From NCBI GenBank assembly GCA_905221605.1, contig CAJNDS010002084.1, forward strand, positions 64,001 to 128,000: 64,000 bases of DNA, read 5' to 3'. Below, in pieces: positions 22,622-31,204 of the stretch (position 1 is its first letter; each line of letters starts with the position of its first letter). Both the position numbers and the translations under genes were made by a program. The stretch comes from Symbiodinium natans (taxonomy: Eukaryota; Sar; Dinophyceae; Suessiales; Symbiodiniaceae). The notes beneath the pieces were generated by a model that was not told the DNA's origin, did not search any database, and was given only the letters and a program-made list of their open reading frames with translations.

Positions 22622-24283
22622 TCACACACGGCTACTGATGCGGTATGCAAGCAAATAGCAGTTGGTAAGAATGGCCTGACGCGTGGCATCTGTCCCTGGC
22701 ATTGCAGTTTGGCCATCGTCATGTACGAGGCGGCATGGCCAAATGTCCTCAGTGTCGCCAGGAAAGTAGAATGCCTGGTAGTGCCCAGCCGTAACTACCT
22801 TGCCTATGTGCATGACTCCTCCGCATAGCTTGTATGGGGTGTGGGCAATGTCGCCAGCATGTCCAGTGAATGTTGGGACCGTGAGGTGTTTGTGTACCTC
22901 GATCATCTGCCTCGTTTTCCTAACGCCGCTGGCTGATTGAACAAAGCGCCCTACCTGGAGAATGAGAAGTTCGGGGGGTCTAGTCAAGGCATGTGGTGTG
23001 TCTTGAGTGCGCCATGCCGTCACTGCTTCCTGTATTCTGAAGGGACTTTGGACCACCAGTCTTATGTGCGGACAGTTGAACTGCTCATCCAAAATTTCGT
23101 ATGCCTCGGCCTGCGGTCTTCTAGCTTCCCATCCCCCTTTGAGTGCCGCGCAGTCCGTGCGATTGCATAGGTGCTGTAAAAATTCAGCCGCATCACGCTG
23201 TCGTGTGGGTCTCTGCCATCCTGGCCATAGAAAGCTCCATGCCGGATGTCTGGCAACATTCAGGTGCTGATTTGACCTTGAGGCCTGTGCGATGGCCCCA
23301 TTGATTTCGCCCAGACCTGATATTAGTGCATCATGAGACCGAAGCATGTGAATCACCGCATTGGCATAGCAGAGGTTATGTGGATTAGTTAGCGTGAGTG
23401 ATCTGGCATGGGGCTCATTGGTTACGCGGCCACAAGTACGCCATGCCAATAGAGAGCCAGTCTTGTGTGATCCGCTTGATGGGATTCCCACTCGACCCTG
23501 CTTCTGTGGTCGCTTCACTGTTTGCCCAGTGGTCTTGTTCACAGAATGCCCCGAGGCCTCTTCCATACTGCCCGCGACTTTATGTTTGGCGCAGGCCTGA
23601 TTGCCCAAAGAGCCAGGGTTGGTTTCCGTTGACATGGTATGGATGGGGCCCGAAAAGAAACTACGAATGCCCGGTTGCAGTTGCTCCATCTCAGTCTCTT
23701 TTCGACTGAGTGCGGGGTGCGGAGTCCGCTCTCCCCCGGATTTCCCTTGCCTGCTCTTCAGATCTGCAGCCTCTCGAGTTCCTTGGTGAGCGCCGTTTTT
23801 CCCACTCTTTCCCTTCTCAAGCGTAGACCGATCAACTTGCCTGCGCAATTGTTTGCCAAGAGGTCCAGGTCGTGGTACACCGCTGCCGCATGTTGATGGG
23901 CAGTGAGTGTCAAGATCATGATGATCACTTCCGCCTGCAGGTCCGGCTTCAGTGGTCGCAGGCTTTGGAACCTTTGCACCGCGTTGTCCTTGGCGGTGTT
24001 TGTGATGAGCTGGTTGACTGCCTTTTTGGCGTCCTCGTGAGTGAGGTTGTCCCGATTGGATGGGAGTGCCTTCTTCTGCACTGGATTCCATTCGTTGTAT
24101 ACCCACTGGAGCGGAGACCGCGTTGCCCATCCTGCCGTTTCGGCTACCTGTAGAACTTTGGCAGGTCCGCGATGTTTGAAGCTGAGGGCACGCGCTCAAT
24201 CCAAGCAACCAGCCTATCCTCCTCCTCCAAAGCATAGAAAGAATGTGCCAACACGAGCGCGAAGGGCTGCTACCCCGAATCAT
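22622..24283 (-). CDS. USP-type deubiquitinase-like protein with PIP box, retroelement-associated
   Basis: The frame is 553 codons. Residues 299-315 (NPHNLCYANAVIHML, Cys305) match the USP Cys box; QRDAAEFLQHL (362-372) matches the conserved QQDAxEFxxxL; GHYQAFYF with His501 and HDDGQ match the His box, and NCYLLAYR matches the closing strand. At about 250 residues the domain is shorter than typical USPs (300-350), and I see no zinc-ribbon CxxC pair. Upstream, QPGIRSFF (203-210) is a textbook PCNA-interacting peptide (QxxIxxFF). The first roughly 45 codons are actually the tail of a retroelement RNase H read out of frame; a neighbouring frame (24081-23758) also looks coding, so the true N terminus may lie there with a frame change near 23760. 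USPs cleave ubiquitin from substrates. It may be an accessory protein of the adjacent element or a separate LINE-like ORF. Confidence 0.6.
   Translation of the reverse strand: MIRGSSPSRSCWHILSMLWRRRIGWLLGLSACPQLQTSRTCQSSTGSRNGRMGNAVSAPVGIQRMESSAEEGTPIQSGQPHSRGRQKGSQPAHHKHRQGQRGAKVPKPATTEAGPAGGSDHHDLDTHCPSTCGSGVPRPGPLGKQLRRQVDRSTLEKGKSGKNGAHQGTREAADLKSRQGKSGGERTPHPALSRKETEMEQLQPGIRSFFSGPIHTMSTETNPGSLGNQACAKHKVAGSMEEASGHSVNKTTGQTVKRPQKQGRVGIPSSGSHKTGSLLAWRTCGRVTNEPHARSLTLTNPHNLCYANAVIHMLRSHDALISGLGEINGAIAQASRSNQHLNVARHPAWSFLWPGWQRPTRQRDAAEFLQHLCNRTDCAALKGGWEARRPQAEAYEILDEQFNCPHIRLVVQSPFRIQEAVTAWRTQDTPHALTRPPELLILQVGRFVQSASGVRKTRQMIEVHKHLTVPTFTGHAGDIAHTPYKLCGGVMHIGKVVTAGHYQAFYFPGDTEDIWPCRLVHDDGQTAMPGTDATRQAILTNCYLLAYRISSRV
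23758..24081 (-). CDS. Coding-like N-terminal segment, probably of the USP-like protein
   Basis: This 107-codon frame reads HEDAKKAVNQLITNTAKDNA, then FQSLRPLKPDLQAEVIIMIL and a basic helix KLIGLRLRRERVGKTALTKE. Composition is much more protein-like than the G/S/T/H-rich text of the overlapping USP frame in the same interval. It ends just where the USP frame becomes convincing, so the two are probably one protein split by an indel near 23760. No domain is recognised; the segment looks helical. Confidence 0.45.
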   Translation of the reverse strand: MQKKALPSNRDNLTHEDAKKAVNQLITNTAKDNAVQRFQSLRPLKPDLQAEVIIMILTLTAHQHAAAVYHDLDLLANNCAGKLIGLRLRRERVGKTALTKELERLQI

Positions 24284-24779
24284 AGAGTATCGTGCTGCCT
24301 CGTTGTCTACGAAAAAAGAAAGTACGCCGACCTTTGGCGAAGGAAGCTACGTAGGTTCTGGCTAGAACCATAGCGAAGGCCTCGGCCGGCGAGATTACCT
24401 GGTCACTCGTGTCCAGGTGCCACAGATCAACGAGTTGCGACGGAATGCAACCCCCCGCAACCTCACGCCTCCCGGAAGCCGGGTCGATCAGCGCAAAACC
24501 CCAGGTTGCCACCCCTCCTTCGAGGGCAGCGTCGGTGAAAACAACCAGGGGTCTACACTTAGCCCTCAAGTCGAGAACCCTGGGCATAAGCCTCTCCAAG
24601 CAGCCGACTTCTAAGGCTCGGACCTCCTCGGTGCTCCACTTTCGGCTACCATGGACCAGGTTTGACAAGGCTCTGCTTGCAAGCTTGAGGAGACCTCCCG
24701 GCAGCGAACCCCACCATGAAGTTAAGCTGACCTTGTAAGAAAAGGGCTTCAGCGTACGAAAGGGTCCCACTTGCTGCAA
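24140..24779 (-). pseudogene. DIRS-like retroelement copy 1: RNase H domain
   Basis: LVVFTDAALEGGVATWGFAL is the first RNase H strand with its catalytic Asp, followed by DQVISPAEAFAMVLARTYV (catalytic Glu region). The frame then breaks near 24290: the continuing text is in the frame that reads ARYSMIRGSSPSRSCWHILS, and the end (WIERVPSASNIADLP, about 24175-24140) is in a third frame. In the family, RNase H follows the reverse transcriptase and removes the RNA template. At least two frame changes make this copy non-functional as read. Confidence 0.7.
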
Positions 24780-24794
24780 AGCCTCGGGCGAGGC

Positions 24795-25580
24795 TCAACA
24801 TCTTTGACACTCGCCCCGGTTTGTTCTGGAGCTCGATGTTGCCAAGATGAAAGGCACCCAAGGACAACTGAACACCCAACAAGTTGCTGAAAGTGCTCTC
24901 GAACGGCCGGTCCTTCTCTGCATCTCGGGAGTACCTCCACCCGAGGGTGTCCAATAGCGACTCGACGGACAGGGAACAGAGCTTGGCGGCATGGCGGTTA
25001 AACGAGGCTCGATCATCGGAAAATCGTCGTAGAAAACCCCGCCTATGACCGAGAGCAGGCATGCAGCAAGCTTCGACTTACACGGTTGAAGCTGAAAACT
25101 GCCGCGCATGCACCGAACGCTAAGCTGTTGCTGAGGAAATACTGGTACTGCCCGGAGGAGGGCTCGCGCACCAGCAGGAATGCGAACTTTGAGGCTGCTT
25201 GCACTCAATGGTACTTGCTTATAGGCCTTTTCGAGATCCAGGCAACGGCCTACCCACTTGCAATTTTGTCCAAGATCCCGACAGATTCTCCCTTCAAGCA
25301 ACTGTCCACTTCTCAGTTCGACGGCAACTGCTCCTTGCTCGCTGACCGAAGAGCAGATAAACCGACAAAGGGTCACAAAGAAGTCAACGTCATGCAGGCG
25401 GAGATGATCTAGGGCATGATCTGCCGAGTTTACTCCGCTCTCTTTGAAATCGTCAATCGGGCGGTACTTTGGATTTTCCGGACTACCCTGGACCACCAGA
25501 AACCAGCAGAAGATCTCTTCTCCAAGCTCGGATCGCACTTCAAGAATCCTCGCTGCACTTCCTGAAGGGTGCAGTCCCAC
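24795..25580 (-). pseudogene. DIRS-like retroelement copy 1: reverse transcriptase
   Basis: The reading frame carries KYRPIDDFKESGVN (palm entry), GRCLDLEKAYKQVPLS (motif A with catalytic Asp) and SVIGGVFYDDFPMIEP (motif C; YDDF in place of the common YxDD order). After motif C the frame becomes low-quality and is continued in a neighbouring frame near 24900-25060, so there is at least one frameshift. RT-RNase H of this type, without an aspartic protease or DDE integrase and with an associated tyrosine recombinase, is typical of DIRS-group elements. Confidence 0.75.
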
Positions 25581-25829
25581 AGCTTCTCCGCCAGGTCGTT
25601 CTGCGGATCATCGGGGTCAGCACCTGCCCTATGCAGTGACCAGGGTCAGCAACCGCTGGCAGTTACGGCCTCGGAAGTCGAGTACCCTCTTGAGCTCTGC
25701 CAAAATTTTGTTTCTTGGTCAAAGCAACTTTGCTCTTGCAGCCCCAACCTTTGCCACGACCGACGGTGCGACAGTTCCGCCGGCATGCTCCGCTCATTCC
25801 AGAGTTCAAAGAGTTTCAATCGACTTGGC

Positions 25830-26060
25830 CTTGCAAAGGTGAAAGGGGTGATGGCGGAAGTCGCTCAACTTTTGGTTTTTCACTTCAAGCACGAGTTTAT
25901 CCAAAAAGCGTTGGAGTTGGACCACCCTTTTGACAATGCGTCTGCCATTGATGACAACACCAGACGCAACATCTTCGAGCTTCTCACCAAGGGCCTCAGC
26001 TCGGTTGCTCAGAGGAGAATTGATGCGGGCAAGAGGGTGAGACAGATGGGCGTGTTCTTG
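25830..26060 (+). pseudogene. Inverted segment of DIRS-like polyprotein (region upstream of RT)
   Basis: On the plus strand, opposite to the RT, the text FHFKHEFIQKALELDHPFDN and DDNTRRNIFELLTKGLSSVA looks like the conserved ALxxxHPFD segment that precedes RT in DIRS polyproteins. It lies in the expected place between methyltransferase and RT but in the wrong orientation, so a local inversion of a few hundred bp is likely. Confidence 0.5.
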
Positions 26061-26254
26061 TTTGGCGCCAGCTGCTTAGGAGACCAATTTTCCGGACCTG
26101 TCAGTTGGGGAGTTGATGGAAGGGGTGGAAATTGTGGGACGACGAAGTCCCAGCTCTACCCGTGGAAGGAAGTCCCCGCAACAAGCTCTCCTCAGGATCT
26201 GTTGGCCTCGGCCGTGTGGAGAAGGGCGTTTGTGTTGGAGCGGGCACAAGGCTT

Positions 26255-27001
26255 CTAGGGAGGTGAGCAGGCAAGACATTTTGGCTCTCTGACCTCCAAG
26301 CATACACTGCGCATAGTCGACATGATGCATGGCATTGTGCGATGCAAGCCCAGGTGATCTGTGGTCGAGCACATCCGAGCAAGAACTGCCCACATCCAAC
26401 TTCTGACCGGGTTTTCGATGGAGATGTGGCACGCGTTGTCGCGGGCCAGCGCAAGAAAGCTGATGGTGAACTCTGCAAGGCTGTTTGCAGCCTCCACCCG
26501 GGCTGTTTCTTTTAGAACATGATCGGCTGAACGCAACGGTCGCAGTTGCTCAACCAAGAAGCTCCTGGCACATCTTGAGCGTCAAGTTGAGGTTCCACAA
26601 CTGGACTGGTGCAAGGGCTTATGTTTGTTCTGGGGGCCATCAACTGCTAGCACATGGAAGTCCGCAGCAGCAAACTCTGCACTAAGCCGTGTGCAACCTG
26701 CAAAAACCTCCACGAAAAGCGGGCTCGAAGAGCTGGAGGCAGGCACACTTACCCTTGTTGGAGGCTCCGGTGGGAAAACCGGGGGAGGCTCGCTGCCAGG
26801 TGCAGCCACGGGGCATGCGGCACGCGGACTCGAGCTTGCAGCTTCGGAAACACACCAGTCGAAATCAGATTGAAGATGCAGGTTGCTCGCTCCTGACCAA
26901 GGAAGCCTGAAATCTAGGTCCTTCAGGAGAGCACGATCTTCTACAGGGAGTGTTTGGACCCCGTGTGTGCTGAGACGAGCACTGCTCGAGTGCCGGACCA
27001 A
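26255..27001 (-). pseudogene. DIRS-like copy 1: cytosine-methyltransferase-like domain
   Basis: In the 27001-26582 frame, SPLFVEVFAGCTRLSAEFAA followed by FHVLAVDGPQNKHKP is a SAM-binding motif I (FxGxxRL) with its acidic second strand, as in C5-cytosine DNA methyltransferases. In the 26557-26255 frame, CHISIENPVRSWMWAV resembles their motif VI (EN) region, and DYAQCMLGGQRAKMSCLLTS follows in another frame. The catalytic PC motif of C5 enzymes is not visible between them, and a segment present in copy 2 is missing here, so the copy is disabled. Methyltransferase domains are known from several retroelement lineages, including dinoflagellate ones. Confidence 0.55.
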
Positions 27002-27110
27002 GCCTCGACCTTATGCTCGAATGCCCTGGCGTCCACCCTCAAAGGTGAGACGGAGTTTACGGAAGCGCAGTGTAACACAGGATGGAGCTCCCTGTGAAGT
27101 CAGTAAGTGT
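26950..27110 (-). pseudogene. DIRS-like copy 1: remnant of 2OG-dioxygenase-like domain
   Basis: The nucleotide text matches the C-terminal end of the dioxygenase-like domain of copy 2 (33960-34085), then jumps at GTCAGTAAG to the part that corresponds to about 34245. About 155 bp, including the first metal-ligand motif, is therefore missing. Confidence 0.5.
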
Positions 27111-27560
27111 TCACCCATAAACCGACCAAAGGGCCTCGAACAAAAGAACCCGTGGTGAAGCAACGCCCGCTGTCTGCGAGTTTTCCCTCCGGCAACCTTG
27201 TTGTAAGGGAAACAAACAGGGGTGCCCTGGGGATCCTTGCTTGAACAGCCTTCTGGAAGCACGAAGGCCTCCGCCAAGACCTCTGCCTCGGCCTCCTTTG
27301 GCACCTTTGCCTTCCTTGCCCCCCTTGCCCTTCGGGCCTTCTGACCCTTGCACCTGGGAAGAATTCTTAAGAGCCTTAAGTTGCTGCTCCATTGGCTTGG
27401 AGCCGTCAGGCCTCTGGCTGAGTGCACCGCGTGTCGCCTGGCGACTTTGAGGAAAAGGACCTTGTCTGCTTCTCTCACTTGGCCCATGGAAACGCACAGC
27501 CTCCAAGGGCAGGCAGGCGGGAGAGCAGCGAAAACATCTCCTCATGGTATGCTTCCATCT
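27111..27560 (-). pseudogene. DIRS-like copy 1: gag-like zinc region
   Basis: Frames here encode MGQVREADKVLFLKVARRHA and a Lys/Gly-rich run (KGKGGKEGKGAKGGRGRG) followed by FPLQQG-type text, matching copy 2 at 34468-34951. The cysteine-rich zinc motif of copy 2 is largely lost by deletion after CFPYNK. Confidence 0.5.
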
Positions 27561-27830
27561 CGCTGAACGAACACCTGAGCCAAGTCGTAACAGAGAGATC
27601 GACGTTGGAGAGCCTGGTGCACTTGAAGTTCGCCATTCAGGGAACAGTGAGCATCCTGAAGCTTCTTGTTAAGGCGCAAACTGCCGTTGTTGTCGAAGCT
27701 GATCGACAAGTCGGACTTGTTCGAGACGATCTCTTGAGCACGGCTGGTATATTTCTCCCAAGGGAGCCAGATCAGCTGCTGATCGGTCCCTTGCTGGAAA
27801 ACGAGGTTGTGACCGTAGCTGGGCTCACTG

Positions 27831-28097
27831 TCACTGGAAGTGGACGCCGTTCAGTCTCTTCCGCTGCTCCTCCAGACGAGTCGTCCGCTCTGCAATAGCG
27901 AGGCGAACCGGCTCTGTTGAGTCACTGCGCTCCACCTTCTGGCGAAGTTCTCCCATGGCAGCGGTCGAAGCCTCGTACCACAGGCGCCTCGTTACGAAGA
28001 GCTCTTTGGGTGTCATATCTCGCTTCACCAGGCATCGATCAGCGGTGACTCGTCCAAATGTCCCACCTGGTAAGGCGAGAAGGGACTCTTGGTGCAA
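27831..28097 (-). pseudogene. DIRS-like copy 1: N-terminal coiled segment
   Basis: LVKRDMTPKELFVTRRLWYE followed by ELRQKVERSDSTEPVRLAIA and ERTTRLEEQRKRLNGV is the same helical, charged segment as in copy 2 (about 35290-35450). It is typical of gag-like N-terminal regions; no enzyme motif is present. Confidence 0.6.
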
Positions 28098-28139
28098 AGC
28101 ACTCTCCGTGGCAATTTTTCAAATTTTCCAAAATGCAAG

Positions 28140-28760
28140 TTTCAGCACTTTTCAAGGTTTTGGGAGTTGATTTTCATATGACTAACATGGCCGTTGAGCT
28201 TCGGCTGTGCCAGGAATCTTGTGACTCCCTTTTTAACTGCAGCTTTCTGGAGTATCTGGCCGCAGAGCTTCGGGTGTGCCAGCCTTGTTGTCTTCTGTTT
28301 GTGTCCAGCAGTTGAGCTTCGGCTGGGCAAGATGATGTACTTCTTTCAATTTCGACGTAGGAAGAGTTGGGCCTTTCTTCTGAGAGAGGACCAGCAAATT
28401 GCCAGAAGCTTTGGAGATGTCTTTGCTTCCAAGGCTACATTCACGCTAGCCTTCTCTTTATGGGGCTTTTGCTGAGTGGTGCCTTGATTCCGGTTTGGAA
28501 ATCCCCTTACTGCCAGCTTGAGGCGCATAGCAAGCCAACATCAGGTTCTTTTTCTTGCAGAGATTGCAAGATGCATATCTACGTGGTTCACATCGGCGGC
28601 GGCCCACGTTTCCTCTGTAGGAGTGATTCAGCCAATTATAGCAGGCTTGATCTGAATGTTCCGTTGAGTGACCACCGATCTGCGCGCAATGTGCGCGCTC
28701 TTCGACTGGCGCATGAAACATCTGCCGTTTGCAGGAAGGAGGGATCTTGAAGGGCTAGGA
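28140..28760 (+). pseudogene. Inverted, internally deleted tyrosine-recombinase fragments
   Basis: On the plus strand, opposite to the gag segment beside it, three pieces occur that are far apart in copy 2: LREDQQIARSFGDVFASKAT (copy 2 about 37400), LEAHSKPTSGS (about 37240) and KMHIYVVHIGGGPRFLCRSD (about 36270). The recombinase core between them is absent. The second junction lies at a shared GCAG. This block is therefore an inverted and deletion-derived form of the copy 2 recombinase region. Confidence 0.6.
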
Positions 28761-28979
28761 TCCTTGCCGTTGAGCTGCAGGCGTCGCTGGGTTGTTGTTC
28801 AGCTCTCTGCAGTGGTCTTAGCAGGAATTTACCCACACGGAATATCTGAAAGCTGCATATTTTCAGAAATTTGAATTTTTGTTTTTGAAAACCATGAAAA
28901 TGTTTTTTTTCTTTCGTTAAAAACTTTTTTGTTTGCTCCATTTTACCTGGCAAGATAGCATGTAGGAATTCCAAAATGA

Positions 28980-30400
28980 TTTGTTTTTAAACCAACCATT
29001 CCACAGAATGCATTCTAGATTTTTGGATGCCGCGTTTCTACAATGTTTTTTGAAAATTTTCAAAATTTAAAATTTTGATCCAAACCAAGCCGGTTGGCTT
29101 TAGTTGCAAAAAGTTAGTAAGGCTCATTTTGTTTTCAGATCATTTCGTTAACAATGTTTCTCAAAGAAGGAAAAGTTGAAAAAAAAACATCAATTGATAT
29201 TTTAAATTGTGCTCAAGCGATTTTGTTTCTGAACCAAAATCAGTGTTCACTTTGAAATGCTTAAAACCAGTGTTTCCTGTTTTAAATGTTTTTTTCATTT
29301 TTGGAAATTTTGAAAACAATCTGCTTTGACCCAAGGCAACTTTGAAACCAGTGTTTTTCTGGTTTTAAATGTTTTTTATGTCGGAAATTACAAAAATAAT
29401 TTGCTTAACAGGGCATCTTCAATTTGCTCAAGTTTGGTCTTGCCTTGCATGTGTTAAGCCAGACAGCTGAAAAACACAGCCAAAGTTTTTTTGAGGTCAT
29501 GTTTCTTTGCTGGTAGCTTTGTTCAGCCTTTGCAGGTGCAAACAGGAAAAATGCACGTCAAGTCAAGCAGCAGAAAAAAAATGGGCTGAGTTTGACCGTG
29601 GACATGAGTCATGACTCAATGACTTATGACTCATGACTATGACATGACTTATGACTCATAACTTATGACTCCCATGTCTTTGCACTTTCGTTTGATGTTG
29701 GTTTGATGGTAGGTGCGCCGTCTCATCCCTCTTTGAATCTCATTGCTCTAGCTTACTGGGGCGCTGTTGCGTCCAAGAAGCAGTGGAGGAAAAAAAATGA
29801 CTTATGACTTCCACAAAATACATTCTGTTTTTTTTGAACGCCGCGTTTTTTCTAATGTTTTTCAAGATTTTCAATATGTTAAATTTTGATCCAAAGCAAG
29901 CCGGTTGGCTCAGTTTCAAAAAGTTAGTATGGATCATCTTGTTCATTTCGTTGACAATGTTTCTCAAACAAGGAAAAATTGAACAAAAATTAATTAACGT
30001 TTTTTTTTTTGATTTTGTTTTTCAGGCAAGTCTGTTCAGAGCGATTTTGTTTCTAAACAAGGCATTCCAAAATTATTATTCATATTGCAGACTTTGAAAT
30101 GCTTCGAAACCAGTTTTTTTCTGTGTTTTAAACGTTTTTTCATGTTTGAAATTTTAAAAACAATTTGCTTTAAAAAACGTAGCAAAAAAGCATCTCCAAT
30201 TTGCATCTCAAGTATGGTGTGGCCTGCATGTGTCAAGCCAGGACAGCTGAAAAACACAGACCAAGTTCTTTGAAGTCCTGTTTCATTGCTGGTGGTTTTG
30301 TTTCAGCCTTTTCTGCAAACAGGAAAAAATGCACGTCAAGCCAAACAGCAGAAAAGAAAGATGGGCTGAGTTTGAAGTCTTGGCTGGATTCGACGCGAAC
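28980..30400. repeat. AT-rich tandem duplication (unit about 820 bp)
   Basis: The interval 29040-29600 is repeated, diverged, at 29840-30370. Shared landmarks in the same order are TTAAATTTTGATCCAAA, CAAGCCGGTTGGCT, TTTCGTT(A/G)ACAATGTTTCTCAAA, GACAGCTGAAAAACACAG and AAAATGCACGTCAAG followed by ATGGGCTGAGTTTGA. No ORF of interest is seen. Its AT richness stands out against the window. Confidence 0.8.
29596..29690. repeat. Degenerate (ATGACTC/TTATGACTCA)n repeat
   Basis: Repeated ATGACTTATGACTCATGACT-like text. The same motif family recurs at about 30475-30680, in the equivalent place after the second copy of the AT-rich duplication. Confidence 0.75.
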
Positions 30401-30474
30401 AAAGCTGAAAGGAAACCAAGGCAGTTTTTCATTGTTCATGACCCGTGTTTGTGGCCGATGGGTTGCGGCGGCCG

Positions 30475-30921
30475 CAATGACTCACGTGACTGCCGTGACT
30501 GTGGCTGTGACTGTGACTGATTCATGGTTCCTGATTCATGATGATCTCATGACTCATGACTCATGACTCGTGGCTCATCATGATCTCATGTCATGAGTCA
30601 TGACTGAATGAATGATTGATGACTGATGATTGATGATTCATACTTCACAATGCATAATGATTCATGATGCGATGCGATGATGCGATTATGATTGATGCCA
30701 ATGCCAGGCAATGCGGCGGCAATGCCAGGCCAGGACCGCGTGCCAGCACCAGGACCGCCGGGAAGCCGGACTGCCAAGATGCCAGGGCTCAGGACTCAGG
30801 ACCTGGCAGGATGATGATGACGACGATGATTGATGATGATGATGATGATGATACAATGACACGATGTGATGATATATGATATGCTATGATCTGATATGAT
30901 GATGATGATGATGATGATGGT

Positions 30922-30954
<33 letters not shown>

Positions 30955-30965
30955 CTGCTGATGAT
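30475..30965. repeat. Satellite-like ATGACTC/TGATTC repeats and (GAT)n microsatellite
   Basis: Degenerate GACTCATGACTCATGA and TGATTGATGATTCATGA text runs to about 30680. A (GATGAT)n tract with two dense parts lies at about 30810-30850 and 30895-30960. The His-rich minus-strand ORF here is only the translation of this repeat. Confidence 0.85.
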
Positions 30966-31204
30966 CTTCTGCTGAGGATCTGCTGACGCTGCTGGGCAAT
31001 ATGAGACTCTTGATGAGACTGCCGACAGGTTTGTTAATCTGGCCCTCTGGCCCTAGAACACCATGCCGCGCCCGAAATTTCGGCCATACTTAGCTCCGTC
31101 GTAGGTAATGGGGCCATGTAATCCATGTGGCCCCCTGATTTGATGCCAAGCAGAGAGTGCTTCGCACCCCCATTTTGCCGTCAGGCAAAAAACCCAAGTT
31201 CCCA

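Noticed and set aside
26061-26258. Rest of the plus-strand 229-codon ORF
   Set aside because: Only the 25830-26060 part carries a family-like motif; the remainder is antisense to the methyltransferase-like region.
30796-30999. His/Ile-rich minus-strand ORF
   Set aside because: Translation of a (GAT)n microsatellite.
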